A stretch of DNA of 12,626 bases from Gammaproteobacteria bacterium (GCA_029881015.1 JAOUNK010000056.1:1-12626), one strand, 5' to 3'. Shown: positions 1 through 6,425, counted from the stretch's first letter. Translations and numbers: made by a program. The notes: generated by a model from the sequence alone, not told the origin.

Positions 1-47
1 TGACCGACGAGGTTGACTACGTTGAGCCGAAAGCGAGGGTGTACTGA
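1..47 (+). CDS. sdhA: Succinate dehydrogenase flavoprotein subunit, 3' end only
   Basis: Only the last 14 complete codons and the stop are present; the gene enters from the left edge. The reading frame ends in EPKARVY followed by TGA at 45-47. This resembles the C-terminus of SdhA proteins, which commonly end in a PPK-R-Y-type tail. The TGA overlaps the sdhB start by one base (TGATG), as expected for the sdhAB order. SdhA carries the covalent FAD and oxidises succinate to fumarate on the cytoplasmic face of the inner membrane. The call rests mainly on the neighbour and the short tail, since no catalytic residue is visible here. Confidence 0.75.
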   Translation, partial: TDEVDYVEPKARVY

Positions 48-829
48 TGGCTGAATTCAGGCTCCCGAAACACTCGCGAATCACGAAGGGCAAGCATTTC
101 GATGCCGCCAACGGCTCGAGCAATACGCGCACATTTGCCGTCTATCGCTACGACCCCGACAGCGGCGAGAACCCGCGCGTCGACACCTACGAGATCGACA
201 TGGACAGCTGCGGTCCGATGGTTCTCGACGCGCTGATCAAGATCAAGAACGAGATTGACCCGACACTGACCTTCCGACGCTCTTGCCGCGAGGGCATCTG
301 TGGTTCCTGCGCGATGAATATCGACGGCGGCAACACGCTGGCCTGCACGAGGGCCAACGACGAAGTGAAGGGCGATGTGAAGATTTACCCGTTGCCGCAC
401 ATGCCGGTCGTGAAAGACCTCGTGACGGACCTGACCAATTTCTACGCCCAGTACGCCTCGATCAAGCCGTGGCTGCAGGCGCGTACGCCGCCCCCGCCGG
501 ACTCCGAGCGCCTGCAGTCCAAGGAAGACCAGGAGCTTATCAACGAGCCGTCTGCCTGTATCCTCTGTGCCTGTTGCTCGACGAGTTGCCCGAGCTACTG
601 GTGGAACTCCGATCGCTACCTCGGCCCGGCCGCATTGCTCGCAGCCTATCGCTGGCTGGTCGACACGCGCGATGACGCGACGGGCGAGCGTCTTGACGAA
701 CTCGAGGATCCGTTCCGCCTGTATCGTTGCCACACGATCATGAACTGCACGCAAACCTGCCCGAAGGGTCTCAACCCGGCGCTGGCCATTGCAGAGACCA
801 AGAAGATGCTGGCGGAAAGGAAGTATTGA
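47..829 (+). CDS. sdhB: Succinate dehydrogenase iron-sulfur subunit SdhB
   Basis: This is the electron-transfer subunit of complex II. It passes electrons from SdhA FAD through three Fe-S clusters to quinone. The 260-residue product has an N-terminal ferredoxin domain with 2Fe-2S ligands C80, C85, C88 and C100 (SCREGICGSC, then a distal Cys). The C-terminal domain has C171, C174, C177 and C181 in CILCACCSTSCP, then C228, C234 and C238 in RCHTIMNCTQTCPKGLNP. Together these supply the 4Fe-4S and 3Fe-4S sites. It is about 22 residues longer at the N-terminus than E. coli SdhB (238), and C88 replaces the Asp of the E. coli site. This is the longer type known from Xanthomonadales and alphaproteobacteria. 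The ATG at 47 overlaps the sdhA stop, so the two are probably translationally coupled. The membrane anchors SdhC and SdhD are not in the window and normally lie before sdhA. Confidence 0.97.
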   Translation: MAEFRLPKHSRITKGKHFDAANGSSNTRTFAVYRYDPDSGENPRVDTYEIDMDSCGPMVLDALIKIKNEIDPTLTFRRSCREGICGSCAMNIDGGNTLACTRANDEVKGDVKIYPLPHMPVVKDLVTDLTNFYAQYASIKPWLQARTPPPPDSERLQSKEDQELINEPSACILCACCSTSCPSYWWNSDRYLGPAALLAAYRWLVDTRDDATGERLDELEDPFRLYRCHTIMNCTQTCPKGLNPALAIAETKKMLAERKY

Positions 830-1068
830 GCGAGGAATCGCGCCTTCGCTGGCAATGCAGGCGCGGCATGCGCGAGCTCGATGAGCTGCTGCTCCGTTAC
901 CTGGACGAGATCTATCCGGGGGATAACGAGGCCGATAAGGACGCGTTTCGGCAAGTATTGGAGCTTGCCGATCCGGAGCTGAATGCTTATCTGTTGCAAC
1001 GGCAGATGCCGTCACCAGAGCCGATCGCGCGTGTCATCAACCGCATACTTCGCCGAACTCGAACCTGA
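826..1068 (+). CDS. sdhE: FAD assembly factor SdhE (YgfY family)
   Basis: This small cytoplasmic protein promotes covalent FAD attachment to SdhA and, in some bacteria, to fumarate reductase FrdA. The 80-residue product starts at TTG 826, which overlaps the sdhB stop (TTGA); GGAAAGG at about 814-820 is a good Shine-Dalgarno sequence. The hallmark RGxxE motif is present at residues 13-17 within WQCRRGMRELD, nearly identical to the E. coli segment as I recall it. The rest (LLLRYLDEIYPGD, DPELNAYLL) fits the five-helix fold, and the length is close to the E. coli 88 residues. An upstream in-frame ATG at 727 lies deep inside sdhB and is unlikely to be used. In E. coli sdhE is unlinked to the sdh operon, whereas here it sits directly behind the subunits it serves. 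Confidence 0.93.
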   Translation: MSEESRLRWQCRRGMRELDELLLRYLDEIYPGDNEADKDAFRQVLELADPELNAYLLQRQMPSPEPIARVINRILRRTRT

Positions 1069-1471
1069 TCCCCGCCTGCGCCGGCTCGTCGCCTGGACCG
1101 GGGTACTGCTGGGCGCCGCCGGGGTGCCCGTCATTCTGTTGCTACCGCTCGATCTGTGGGTCAGATTGCTGGCCTGCGGCCTGTGGGTCGGCAGTTCGGT
1201 CCGGGAACACCGGCTACTCCGCCGCGGCTGGGTCGATTGCCGTGCATTGCGGTTCAGCGCAGACGGGACCATTGCGCTGCTGGGCGCCGACGGCACCTGG
1301 CGACCCGCGCGTCGCAAGTCCGGCGGTGTCCTGCTCGGGAAAGCGCTCTGGTTGCGCCTGCAGAACAGCCGCGGCCGGGTGTTTGGCGAGCTACTCGTCG
1401 GCGATGCCCGGCAGAGCCCGGACTGGCGCCGGCTACAGGCCATCTGGCGCCACATTGGAGCTGGAGGGTGA
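1031..1471 (+). CDS. YgfX/CptA-like inner-membrane protein
   Basis: With a GTG start at 1031 the product has 146 residues and overlaps sdhE by 38 bp in another frame. Two adjacent hydrophobic segments (about residues 19-39 and 42-56) predict a short membrane hairpin. A cytoplasmic C-terminal part follows with LWLRLQNSRGRVFGELL and PDWRRLQAIWRHI. This layout, and the residues around the LRLRN and W-R-L-R segments, resemble E. coli YgfX (CptA), which is encoded directly after sdhE. E. coli CptA has been described as a membrane toxin affecting cytoskeletal proteins, but whether that applies here is unknown. An in-frame ATG at 983 would add 16 residues unlike the family and lengthen the overlap, so I prefer 1031. 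The Shine-Dalgarno sequence is weak, consistent with coupling to sdhE translation. The family call is by remembered similarity plus synteny. Confidence 0.75.
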   Translation: MSSTAYFAELEPDPRLRRLVAWTGVLLGAAGVPVILLLPLDLWVRLLACGLWVGSSVREHRLLRRGWVDCRALRFSADGTIALLGADGTWRPARRKSGGVLLGKALWLRLQNSRGRVFGELLVGDARQSPDWRRLQAIWRHIGAGG

Positions 1472-1567
1472 AGCTGCTAACATGCTCATCGAACAGGGAA
1501 AAATAACAATAGCGGCGGTTTCGGGGCGATCTGCCTAGCCAAGGACGAACGGCGTCACAGAACATAG

Positions 1568-1660
1568 ATGAATAAGGCAGAAATCCGAGAACTAATCTCC
1601 CTGGCACCGGTCTATCCCGGTGTCGACAGGCTGTATGGAAATTCCGGCGAGCGGGTCTGA
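1568..1660 (+). CDS. Candidate 30-residue leader ORF upstream of rpoE
   Basis: An ATG at 1568 opens a 30-codon frame beginning MNKAEIRELISLAP and ending at TGA 1658-1660. The stop lies immediately before the rpoE ATG at 1661 with no spacer. E. coli rpoE is also preceded by a translated leader peptide gene, rseD, coupled to rpoE. The sequences are not recognisably similar, so only the position is analogous. No good Shine-Dalgarno sequence precedes 1568. The predicted sigma-E promoter lies inside this frame (-10 near 1611), so only transcripts starting further upstream could encode it. It may be a chance ORF; the evidence is the exact abutment and the weak ribosome site of rpoE. Confidence 0.3.
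   Translation: MNKAEIRELISLAPVYPGVDRLYGNSGERV
1587..1616 (+). promoter_or_regulatory. Sigma-E-type promoter of the rpoE operon
   Basis: The -35 element AGAACTA (1588-1594) and the -10 element TCTAT (1611-1615) are separated by exactly 16 bases. The E. coli sigma-E consensus is GGAACTT, a spacer of 15-16, then TCTAA or TCTGA, so the match is close. Transcription would begin near 1620-1622, giving an untranslated leader of about 40 bases before rpoE. This predicts positive autoregulation of rpoE-rseA-rseB-rseC, as in E. coli and Pseudomonas algU. A convincing sigma-70 promoter is not visible in the gap; basal transcription may come from the sdh operon or from a weak site near 1455-1483. Confidence 0.72.
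1605..1622. repeat. Perfect inverted repeat around the rpoE -10 element
   Basis: CACCGG (1605-1610) and CCGGTG (1617-1622) are perfect reverse complements flanking TCTATC, which contains the predicted sigma-E -10. G-T, G-C and T-G pairs just outside could extend the arms by three. It could be an operator for a dimeric regulator, a hairpin in transcripts coming from upstream, or chance. There is no T-run after it, so it is not an intrinsic terminator. Confidence 0.5.
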
Positions 1661-2236
1661 ATGTCAAATCAGTCGTCTGACAAGAAGCTGGTCAAGCGTG
1701 TCCAGAAGGGTGACAAAGGTGCGTTTGACCTGCTGGTGCTCAAGTACCAGCACAAGATAGTCAACCTGGTCATGCGTTATGTGCGCGATCCTGAGCTGGC
1801 GCTCGATATCACCCAGGAAGCGTTCATCAAGGCATACAGGGCTTTGCCGCGGTTTCGGGGCGATAGTGCTTTCTACACATGGATGTATCGCATCGCAGTG
1901 AACACGGCAAAGAACCATCTTGCGGCACAACGGAGAAGGCCGATGGACGTGGAGTTGGACCTGCAGGATCCGGAGCAATTCGATCTGCACGCCAAGCTCA
2001 AGGAGACGGACACTCCCGAGGGGGTGACGCTCAGCAACGAACTAAGGGAAATCGTGGAGCGTGCCATCGCGGCGCTGCCAGAGGATCTGCGAACAGCGAT
2101 CATCCTGCGCGAACTGGAAGGCATGAGCTACGAGGAAATAGCACAGACTATGGAGTGCCCCGTGGGCACGGTCAGGTCGAGAATTTTCAGGGCACGAGAC
2201 GCGATTGCAAAGAAAGTCGGTCCGTTGACCCGATAG
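1661..2236 (+). CDS. rpoE: RNA polymerase sigma-E factor (RpoE/AlgU)
   Basis: This ECF sigma factor directs RNA polymerase to envelope-stress promoters. The product has 191 residues, the same length as E. coli RpoE, and is strongly similar along its whole length. Region 2 includes DITQEAFIKAYRAL (49-62, core binding) and FRGDSAFYTWMYRIAVNTAKN (65-85, -10 recognition). A linker follows, then region 4 with LPEDLRTAIILRELEGMSYEEIA and the helix-turn-helix PVGTVRSRIFRARDAI (167-182), which reads the -35 element. The start at 1661 has only a weak GGG-type Shine-Dalgarno sequence and directly follows a TGA stop. A sigma-E-type promoter lies just upstream. The gene heads rpoE-rseA-rseB-rseC, which encodes its own regulators. 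Confidence 0.98.
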   Translation: MSNQSSDKKLVKRVQKGDKGAFDLLVLKYQHKIVNLVMRYVRDPELALDITQEAFIKAYRALPRFRGDSAFYTWMYRIAVNTAKNHLAAQRRRPMDVELDLQDPEQFDLHAKLKETDTPEGVTLSNELREIVERAIAALPEDLRTAIILRELEGMSYEEIAQTMECPVGTVRSRIFRARDAIAKKVGPLTR

Positions 2237-2269
2237 TATTAAGGGCGCAAGAGCCCATGTGAGTGAACT

Positions 2270-2875
2270 ATGAATGACGCGATAAGAATGCAGATTTCCG
2301 CTTTTGTCGACGGTGAATTGCCGGACGCCGAGGCAGACCTCCTGCTGCGAAGAATGAGTCAGGATGCCGCCCTCAGGAAGCAGGCCGCCGAGTTTCTTGA
2401 GATCGGCCGCGCCATGCGCGGTGAGCCCGGCGTACCCGGGGTTGAGCGCCTCCAGGAACGCATCAGTGCGGAACTGGACGACAAGCCGCTGGTGGCTGAA
2501 CAAATCCCGCCTGTGACGCCCGTCGGTCGCTCGATTCGCCCGCTGGTTGGAATCGCCGTTGCCGCCTCGGTTGCCTTACTGGCCATCGTTGGTCTGCAAT
2601 ACAGCCCCGGAATCGACACGACGACGGATGTGGCTGCCGACGACGCCGTCGCGGACACGGTCGAGGAGTCCGGATACACGGTGCCGCAACCGGTTGACGA
2701 TCAGTTGCGCCAGTATGTCCTGAGCCATGGCGCCTCGGCATCGGAGCTCGGTGGCAATAACATGAATACCCGACTCGTCACCCTGCGGCTCAGCGAAGAA
2801 GCGTTGATCGAAGACGAGCTTCCGGACGATGCGGTCGACGAAGACGCCGCAACAGAGAGCCCGACGCAGCCGTAA
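2270..2875 (+). CDS. rseA: Anti-sigma-E factor RseA/MucA
   Basis: This inner-membrane protein binds sigma-E in the cytoplasm and releases it after regulated proteolysis (DegS/AlgW-type, then RseP, then ClpXP). The 201-residue product has the N-terminal anti-sigma domain (about 1-75), with MQISAFVDGELPDAEADLLL and a following RKQAAEFLEIGRAMRGE segment typical of RseA/MucA. One membrane helix follows at about 91-109. The periplasmic part contains DDQLRQYVLSHG and NTRLVTLRL, corresponding to the conserved RseB-binding and proteolysis region of the family. The C-terminal tail (175-200) is markedly acidic. It starts 33 bp after rpoE; a small GGGC/GCCC hairpin (2243-2256) lies in that gap. Its stop overlaps the rseB ATG by one base (TAATG). 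Confidence 0.93.
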   Translation: MNDAIRMQISAFVDGELPDAEADLLLRRMSQDAALRKQAAEFLEIGRAMRGEPGVPGVERLQERISAELDDKPLVAEQIPPVTPVGRSIRPLVGIAVAASVALLAIVGLQYSPGIDTTTDVAADDAVADTVEESGYTVPQPVDDQLRQYVLSHGASASELGGNNMNTRLVTLRLSEEALIEDELPDDAVDEDAATESPTQP

Positions 2876-3846
2876 TGCGGACATCGGGCATGAAGAACCT
2901 GGTTTGGCCCTTGCTCGCCGTGGGGCAGCTTGCCTGCAGCGCGACCGCGGTTGCAGAGCGTATCGCACCCAGTGAGTGGCTGAGCCGCATGGGAGCGGCG
3001 GTGCAGTCGACCAGTTACGAAGGCACCGTTATTCGTATCCAGGACGGCAAGGCGGAAGCGCTCAAGGTTGTACATACCGTGAGCGACGGCGTCATTCGCG
3101 AAAAAGTCGTGGCGCAGGAAGGCAACGGCCTCGAGATCATTCGCAACGGCAACGAGGTGCACTGCATCCTCCCGGACCGCAAGTCCGTCCTGATCGAGGA
3201 GTGGGATGACCAGTCCACGCTGTTCTCGACACTGCCGACCAGCGAAGTACGCTTTGGCAGCGAGTACGACGTGTCCGTCGTCCGTGAAGACCGGGTGGCC
3301 GGGCGCCAGGCGATCCTCCTCGCCATACGACCACATGACGGCTATCGCTACGGACACCGGATCTGGCTCGATACCGAGACGGCTTTTCCGTTACAGACCC
3401 AGCTCATTGCCGACGACGGATCCGCACTCGAGCAGGTCAAGTTCGCCGACATCAGCCTGAACAAGACGATTCACGCCAGTGCGCTTGCGCCGTCCTACAG
3501 CACCAAAGATTTTCGCTGGCTGACACAGCCGTCACGTCACATCAGCCATGCGCTGGAAACGGAGTGGGTCAGCAGTAACCTGCCGCAGGGATTCCGGGCG
3601 GTTGCCACGCACGGGGAGACGATGCCGGGCAGCGACAAGGTAGTGACGCACATCATGTACAGCGATGGCCTCGCGAGCGTGTCGGTATTCGTTGAGCCCC
3701 AGGGCGAGGCGATTTTCGAAGGGCCGTCGAAGGTCGGTGGCACGAACTCCTACAGTGCGATGATCGACGGGCATCGCGTGACGGCCGTTGGCGAAGTGCC
3801 GGCGCTGACGGTCGAGCAAATCGCGACAACAATGAGCCGTCCCTGA
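2875..3846 (+). CDS. rseB: Sigma-E regulatory protein RseB/MucB
   Basis: RseB is a periplasmic protein that binds the RseA periplasmic domain, shields it from the initiating protease, and senses mislocalised lipopolysaccharide or lipoproteins. The 323-residue product has an N-terminal signal peptide ending near AVA-ER (residues 25-29). A LolA-like beta domain follows (about 30-205; note SYEGTVIRIQDG, GNEVHCILPDRKSV and GYRYGHRIWLDTETAFPLQTQ). A smaller C-terminal domain (about 225-320) contains WVSSNLPQGFR, the HIMYSDGLASVSVFVE stretch and VTAVGEVPALTVEQIA. An alternative ATG at 2890 (residue 6) gives an equally good signal peptide and may be the true start. There is a cysteine in the signal region but no proper lipobox, so it is probably soluble rather than a lipoprotein. 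E. coli RseB has 318 residues. Confidence 0.95.
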   Translation: MRTSGMKNLVWPLLAVGQLACSATAVAERIAPSEWLSRMGAAVQSTSYEGTVIRIQDGKAEALKVVHTVSDGVIREKVVAQEGNGLEIIRNGNEVHCILPDRKSVLIEEWDDQSTLFSTLPTSEVRFGSEYDVSVVREDRVAGRQAILLAIRPHDGYRYGHRIWLDTETAFPLQTQLIADDGSALEQVKFADISLNKTIHASALAPSYSTKDFRWLTQPSRHISHALETEWVSSNLPQGFRAVATHGETMPGSDKVVTHIMYSDGLASVSVFVEPQGEAIFEGPSKVGGTNSYSAMIDGHRVTAVGEVPALTVEQIATTMSRP

Positions 3847-3871
3847 GGGTATCGTCCGGTACACTGCCGTC

Positions 3872-4330
3872 ATGGAACTCAGCCGCGGCCGCATCATCTC
3901 TGTTGCACAAGATAAGCTGAGCGCGACCGTCGAGGTGGATACGGCCGTATTCTGCTCGCGTTGTGCGTCGGGCAAGGGCTGTGGCGCCGGTGTCTTTGGC
4001 AGTGACGATCGACCGCGGCGGTTCGCCGCCCCAGTGGTTGGAAACATCAGGCTTCACGAGGGCGATGAGGTGCGCATGGAACTGGCGCCGAAAAGCGTGC
4101 TGCATGCGGCTCTCATCGTGTATGGCATCCCCCTGGTGACGGCCCTGGCAGCGACGGGGCTCGCATTCTTCGTCGGCCTGCCCGACTTCCGGGCCGCGCT
4201 CGCCGCTATTGCGGGCCTTGCTGCGGGCGTGCTACTCGGTCGCCGGCGGCTGCGGCGTGCCAACTGCCTGCGGCGGTTTACACCGGCGATCACCGGGCAC
4301 ATCGATGGGCGTGCGGCAGGCAGCCCATGA
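3872..4330 (+). CDS. rseC: RseC/MucC family membrane protein (SoxR-reducing domain)
   Basis: The 152-residue inner-membrane protein starts with a beta-rich domain ending in a cysteine cluster, CSRCASGKGCGAG (C28, C31, C37), characteristic of RseC/MucC. Two membrane helices follow (about 77-101 and 105-123), then an Arg-rich cytoplasmic tail. RseC is a minor modulator of sigma-E in E. coli and is linked to the Rsx system that helps reset oxidised SoxR. The cysteines may bind an Fe-S cluster, which I infer from the family. The gene begins 25 bp after rseB with no clear Shine-Dalgarno sequence. Its stop overlaps the next gene (ATGA), which encodes a thiol-redox protein. Confidence 0.9.
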   Translation: MELSRGRIISVAQDKLSATVEVDTAVFCSRCASGKGCGAGVFGSDDRPRRFAAPVVGNIRLHEGDEVRMELAPKSVLHAALIVYGIPLVTALAATGLAFFVGLPDFRAALAAIAGLAAGVLLGRRRLRRANCLRRFTPAITGHIDGRAAGSP

Positions 4331-4560
4331 AGTCCTTGCAGGTTTACAGCAGGGCGGGTTGCCACCTTTGCGCGGTCCTGATCGACGAGCTCCGGGCCCT
4401 CGTGGGCGACCAGCTCAGGATCGATGTGCGGGATATCGATACCAACCCCGAATGGCATGAACGCTGGTTCATGGACATCCCGGTGGTGGAGCACGAGGGC
4501 ACTGTTGTCTGCATGCATTTTCTCGATCCGGACGCGATTACAGGTATACTTCGCGGCTGA
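4327..4560 (+). CDS. Glutaredoxin-like family protein (DUF836 type)
   Basis: The 77-residue protein has a compact thioredoxin-fold signature. A beta strand (LQVYSRAG) is followed by the CxxC site C12-H-L-C15 at the start of a helix (LIDELRALV). A second strand (IDVRDIDTNPEW) leads to the cis-proline turn (MDIPVV, P52) and a final beta hairpin and helix (DPDAITGILRG). This matches small glutaredoxin-like proteins of the DUF836 type. The substrate is unknown. The ATG at 4327 overlaps the rseC stop by four bases, so it is part of the rpoE operon. In many related gammaproteobacteria the periplasmic protease gene mucD lies between rseB/rseC and lepA, and none is present here. It has no signal peptide, so it should act in the cytoplasm, the side where RseC cysteines are expected to lie. 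Confidence 0.85.
   Translation: MKSLQVYSRAGCHLCAVLIDELRALVGDQLRIDVRDIDTNPEWHERWFMDIPVVEHEGTVVCMHFLDPDAITGILRG
4543..4550 (+). promoter_or_regulatory. Candidate -10 element for lepA-lepB
   Basis: GGTATACT contains TATACT (4545-4550), five of six matches to the sigma-70 -10 consensus, 76 bases before the lepA ATG and overlapping the 3' end of the glutaredoxin gene. No good -35 hexamer is visible at 16-18 bases upstream. A small GC hairpin, CGGCG-ATTG-CGCCG (4567-4580), would lie at the start of the transcript. The same GGTANAMT pattern occurs before DUF4845 and pdxJ. Confidence 0.4.
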
Positions 4561-4625
4561 ATTTTCCGGCGATTGCGCCGCACATAGCCCGCTGGCAGGC
4601 CGTTGGCACCAGGTTCTCCCCCTCA

Positions 4626-6416
4626 ATGAAGCAGATACGCAACTTCTCGATCATCGCGCATATCGACCACGGCAAGTCGACGCTTGCGGACCGGTTTATC
4701 CAGATATGCGGTGGCCTTGCGGACCGGGAGATGGCGGAGCAGGTTCTCGATTCAATGGAGCTGGAGCGCGAACGCGGTATCACGATCAAGGCCCAGAGTG
4801 TCTCACTCAACTACAAGGCGCGTGATGGTCAGACCTACCAGCTGAACTTCATCGACACGCCAGGCCACGTGGACTTCTCTTACGAAGTATCGCGCTCGCT
4901 GGCCGCCTGCGAAGGGGCCTTGCTCGTAGTGGATGCTGCACAGGGCGTCGAAGCGCAGAGCGTTGCCAACTGCATTACGGCGATCGACCAGGGACTCGAA
5001 GTTCTGCCGGTGCTCAACAAGATCGACCTGCCGGCCGCCGAGCCGGAAAAGGTTGTCGCGGAGATTGAGGACATCATCGGTATCGATGCTCAGGACGCTA
5101 TCCATGTCAGCGCCAAGACAGGGCAAGGCATTCCCGAGCTGCTGGAGCAGATCGTCGAGCTTATTCCCGCACCCAGGGGCGAGCCGGACGGGCCATTGCA
5201 GGCACTGATCATCGACTCATGGTTCGACAACTATGTCGGGGTTGTTTCCCTGGTACGCGTCATGAACGGCAAGCTCGTCAAGGGCGAGAAGATCAAGGTC
5301 ATGTCGACCGGCGTGTCCTACAACGCGGACCGTGTTGGCGTGTACACGCCAAAGATGGAGGACCGGACCGAACTCAGGGCCGGCGAGGTCGGCTTCGTGA
5401 TCGCCGCGATCAGGGACATCTACGGCGCGCCGGTTGGCGATACGCTGACGACGACCAGGAATCCCTGCGAAAAGCCGTTGCCGGGATTCAAACAGGTGCA
5501 GCCGCGGGTATTCGCCGGCTTGTTCCCGCTGAGCTCGGATGACTACGAGAGTTTTCGAGAGGCGCTGCAGAAGCTGCGCCTGAACGACGCAGCACTGCAC
5601 TTCGAACCCGAAACGTCGGCCGCGCTGGGATTCGGTTTCCGCTGCGGTTTCCTGGGCATGCTGCATATGGAAATCGTTCAGGAACGCCTCGAACGGGAGT
5701 ACGACCTCGAATTGATCACGACGGCACCAACGGTCGTGTTCGAAGTGATCGATACGAGTGGCAACGTGTTACACGTCGACAATCCTTCCAAGCTGCCGTC
5801 GGCCAACGAGGTAGCGGAGCTGCGCGAGCCGATTATCTCCGCCAACATACTGGTGCCCGAGGGGCATGTCGGATCGGTGATCAAGCTCTGCATCGAGAAG
5901 CGCGGCGTGCAAAAGCAGATGCGGTATCTCGGTGGGCAGGTCGCAATCGAGTACGAGCTGCCGCTGGCCGAAGTGGTATTGGACTTCTTCGACCGTCTAA
6001 AATCGGTTAGCCGCGGCTTTGCGTCGTTTGACTATCATTTCCTGCGTTTTCAGCCCGCGCAGCTGGTGCGCCTGGATGTGCTCATCAACAGCGAACGGGT
6101 CGACGCGCTTTCGATCATCGTCCATAAGGAAAAAGTGAGAACTCGTGGCCGCGAACTGGTCGAAAAAATGAGAGAATTGATTCCGCGGCAGATGTTCGAT
6201 GTTGCGATCCAGGCTGCCGTTGGCAGCCAGATCATCGCGCGCAGCACGGTCAAGGCATTGCGCAAGAACGTGACGGCCAAGTGCTATGGCGGCGACGTGT
6301 CGCGCAAACGCAAGTTGCTGGAAAAACAGAAAGCCGGCAAGAAACGCATGAAGCAGGTTGGCTCGGTGGAGATTCCCCAGGAAGCCTTTCTCGCGGTATT
6401 GCGCACAGACAAGTGA
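4626..6416 (+). CDS. lepA: Elongation factor 4 (LepA), ribosome-associated GTPase
   Basis: LepA is a translational GTPase implicated in back-translocation and in 30S biogenesis or initiation. The 596-residue product (E. coli 599) has all G-domain motifs: AHIDHGKS (11-18), RGIT (50-53, switch I), DTPGH (77-81), NKID (131-134) and SAK (162-164). EF-G-like domains II, III and V follow. The LepA-specific C-terminal domain contains KALRKNVTAKCYGGD and a Lys-rich stretch (RKRKLLEKQKAGKKRMKQVG), ending in IPQEAFLAVL. The ATG at 4626 is followed immediately by the conserved KQIRNFSIIAHIDHGKST start; its Shine-Dalgarno sequence is poor. lepB starts ten bases after the stop, the standard lepA-lepB pair. 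Confidence 0.98.
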   Translation: MKQIRNFSIIAHIDHGKSTLADRFIQICGGLADREMAEQVLDSMELERERGITIKAQSVSLNYKARDGQTYQLNFIDTPGHVDFSYEVSRSLAACEGALLVVDAAQGVEAQSVANCITAIDQGLEVLPVLNKIDLPAAEPEKVVAEIEDIIGIDAQDAIHVSAKTGQGIPELLEQIVELIPAPRGEPDGPLQALIIDSWFDNYVGVVSLVRVMNGKLVKGEKIKVMSTGVSYNADRVGVYTPKMEDRTELRAGEVGFVIAAIRDIYGAPVGDTLTTTRNPCEKPLPGFKQVQPRVFAGLFPLSSDDYESFREALQKLRLNDAALHFEPETSAALGFGFRCGFLGMLHMEIVQERLEREYDLELITTAPTVVFEVIDTSGNVLHVDNPSKLPSANEVAELREPIISANILVPEGHVGSVIKLCIEKRGVQKQMRYLGGQVAIEYELPLAEVVLDFFDRLKSVSRGFASFDYHFLRFQPAQLVRLDVLINSERVDALSIIVHKEKVRTRGRELVEKMRELIPRQMFDVAIQAAVGSQIIARSTVKALRKNVTAKCYGGDVSRKRKLLEKQKAGKKRMKQVGSVEIPQEAFLAVLRTDK

Positions 6417-6425
6417 GAACGAATA

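Noticed and set aside
17..1015. Long open frame on the minus strand across sdhB and sdhE
   Set aside because: It lies antisense to sdhB, whose Fe-S motifs are unmistakable. The Arg/Ala/Val-rich translation is typical of the antisense frame of GC-rich coding DNA, with no recognisable domain.
1455..1483. TTGGAG, 17 bases, TAACAT as a sigma-70 promoter for rpoE
   Set aside because: Three of six and four of six matches are too weak to call, though the spacing is correct.
2243..2256. GGGC/GCCC hairpin between rpoE and rseA considered as a terminator or attenuator
   Set aside because: It has only four base pairs and no T-run. rseA must be co-expressed with rpoE, and a stem this short is expected by chance.
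2890..2970. RseB as a lipoprotein because of a cysteine in the signal region (QLAC)
   Set aside because: The residues before Cys do not fit the lipobox (no Leu/Val at -3), and a normal signal peptidase I site ending AVA follows.
3858..3865. GGTACACT before rseC as a promoter
   Set aside because: The start would fall on the rseC ATG itself and no -35 is visible, so I list it only as a motif occurrence.
4567..4580. CGGCG-ATTG-CGCCG hairpin after the glutaredoxin gene as a terminator
   Set aside because: It is followed by CACATAG, not a T-run. It may be a minor feature of the lepA leader but gives no terminator signal.
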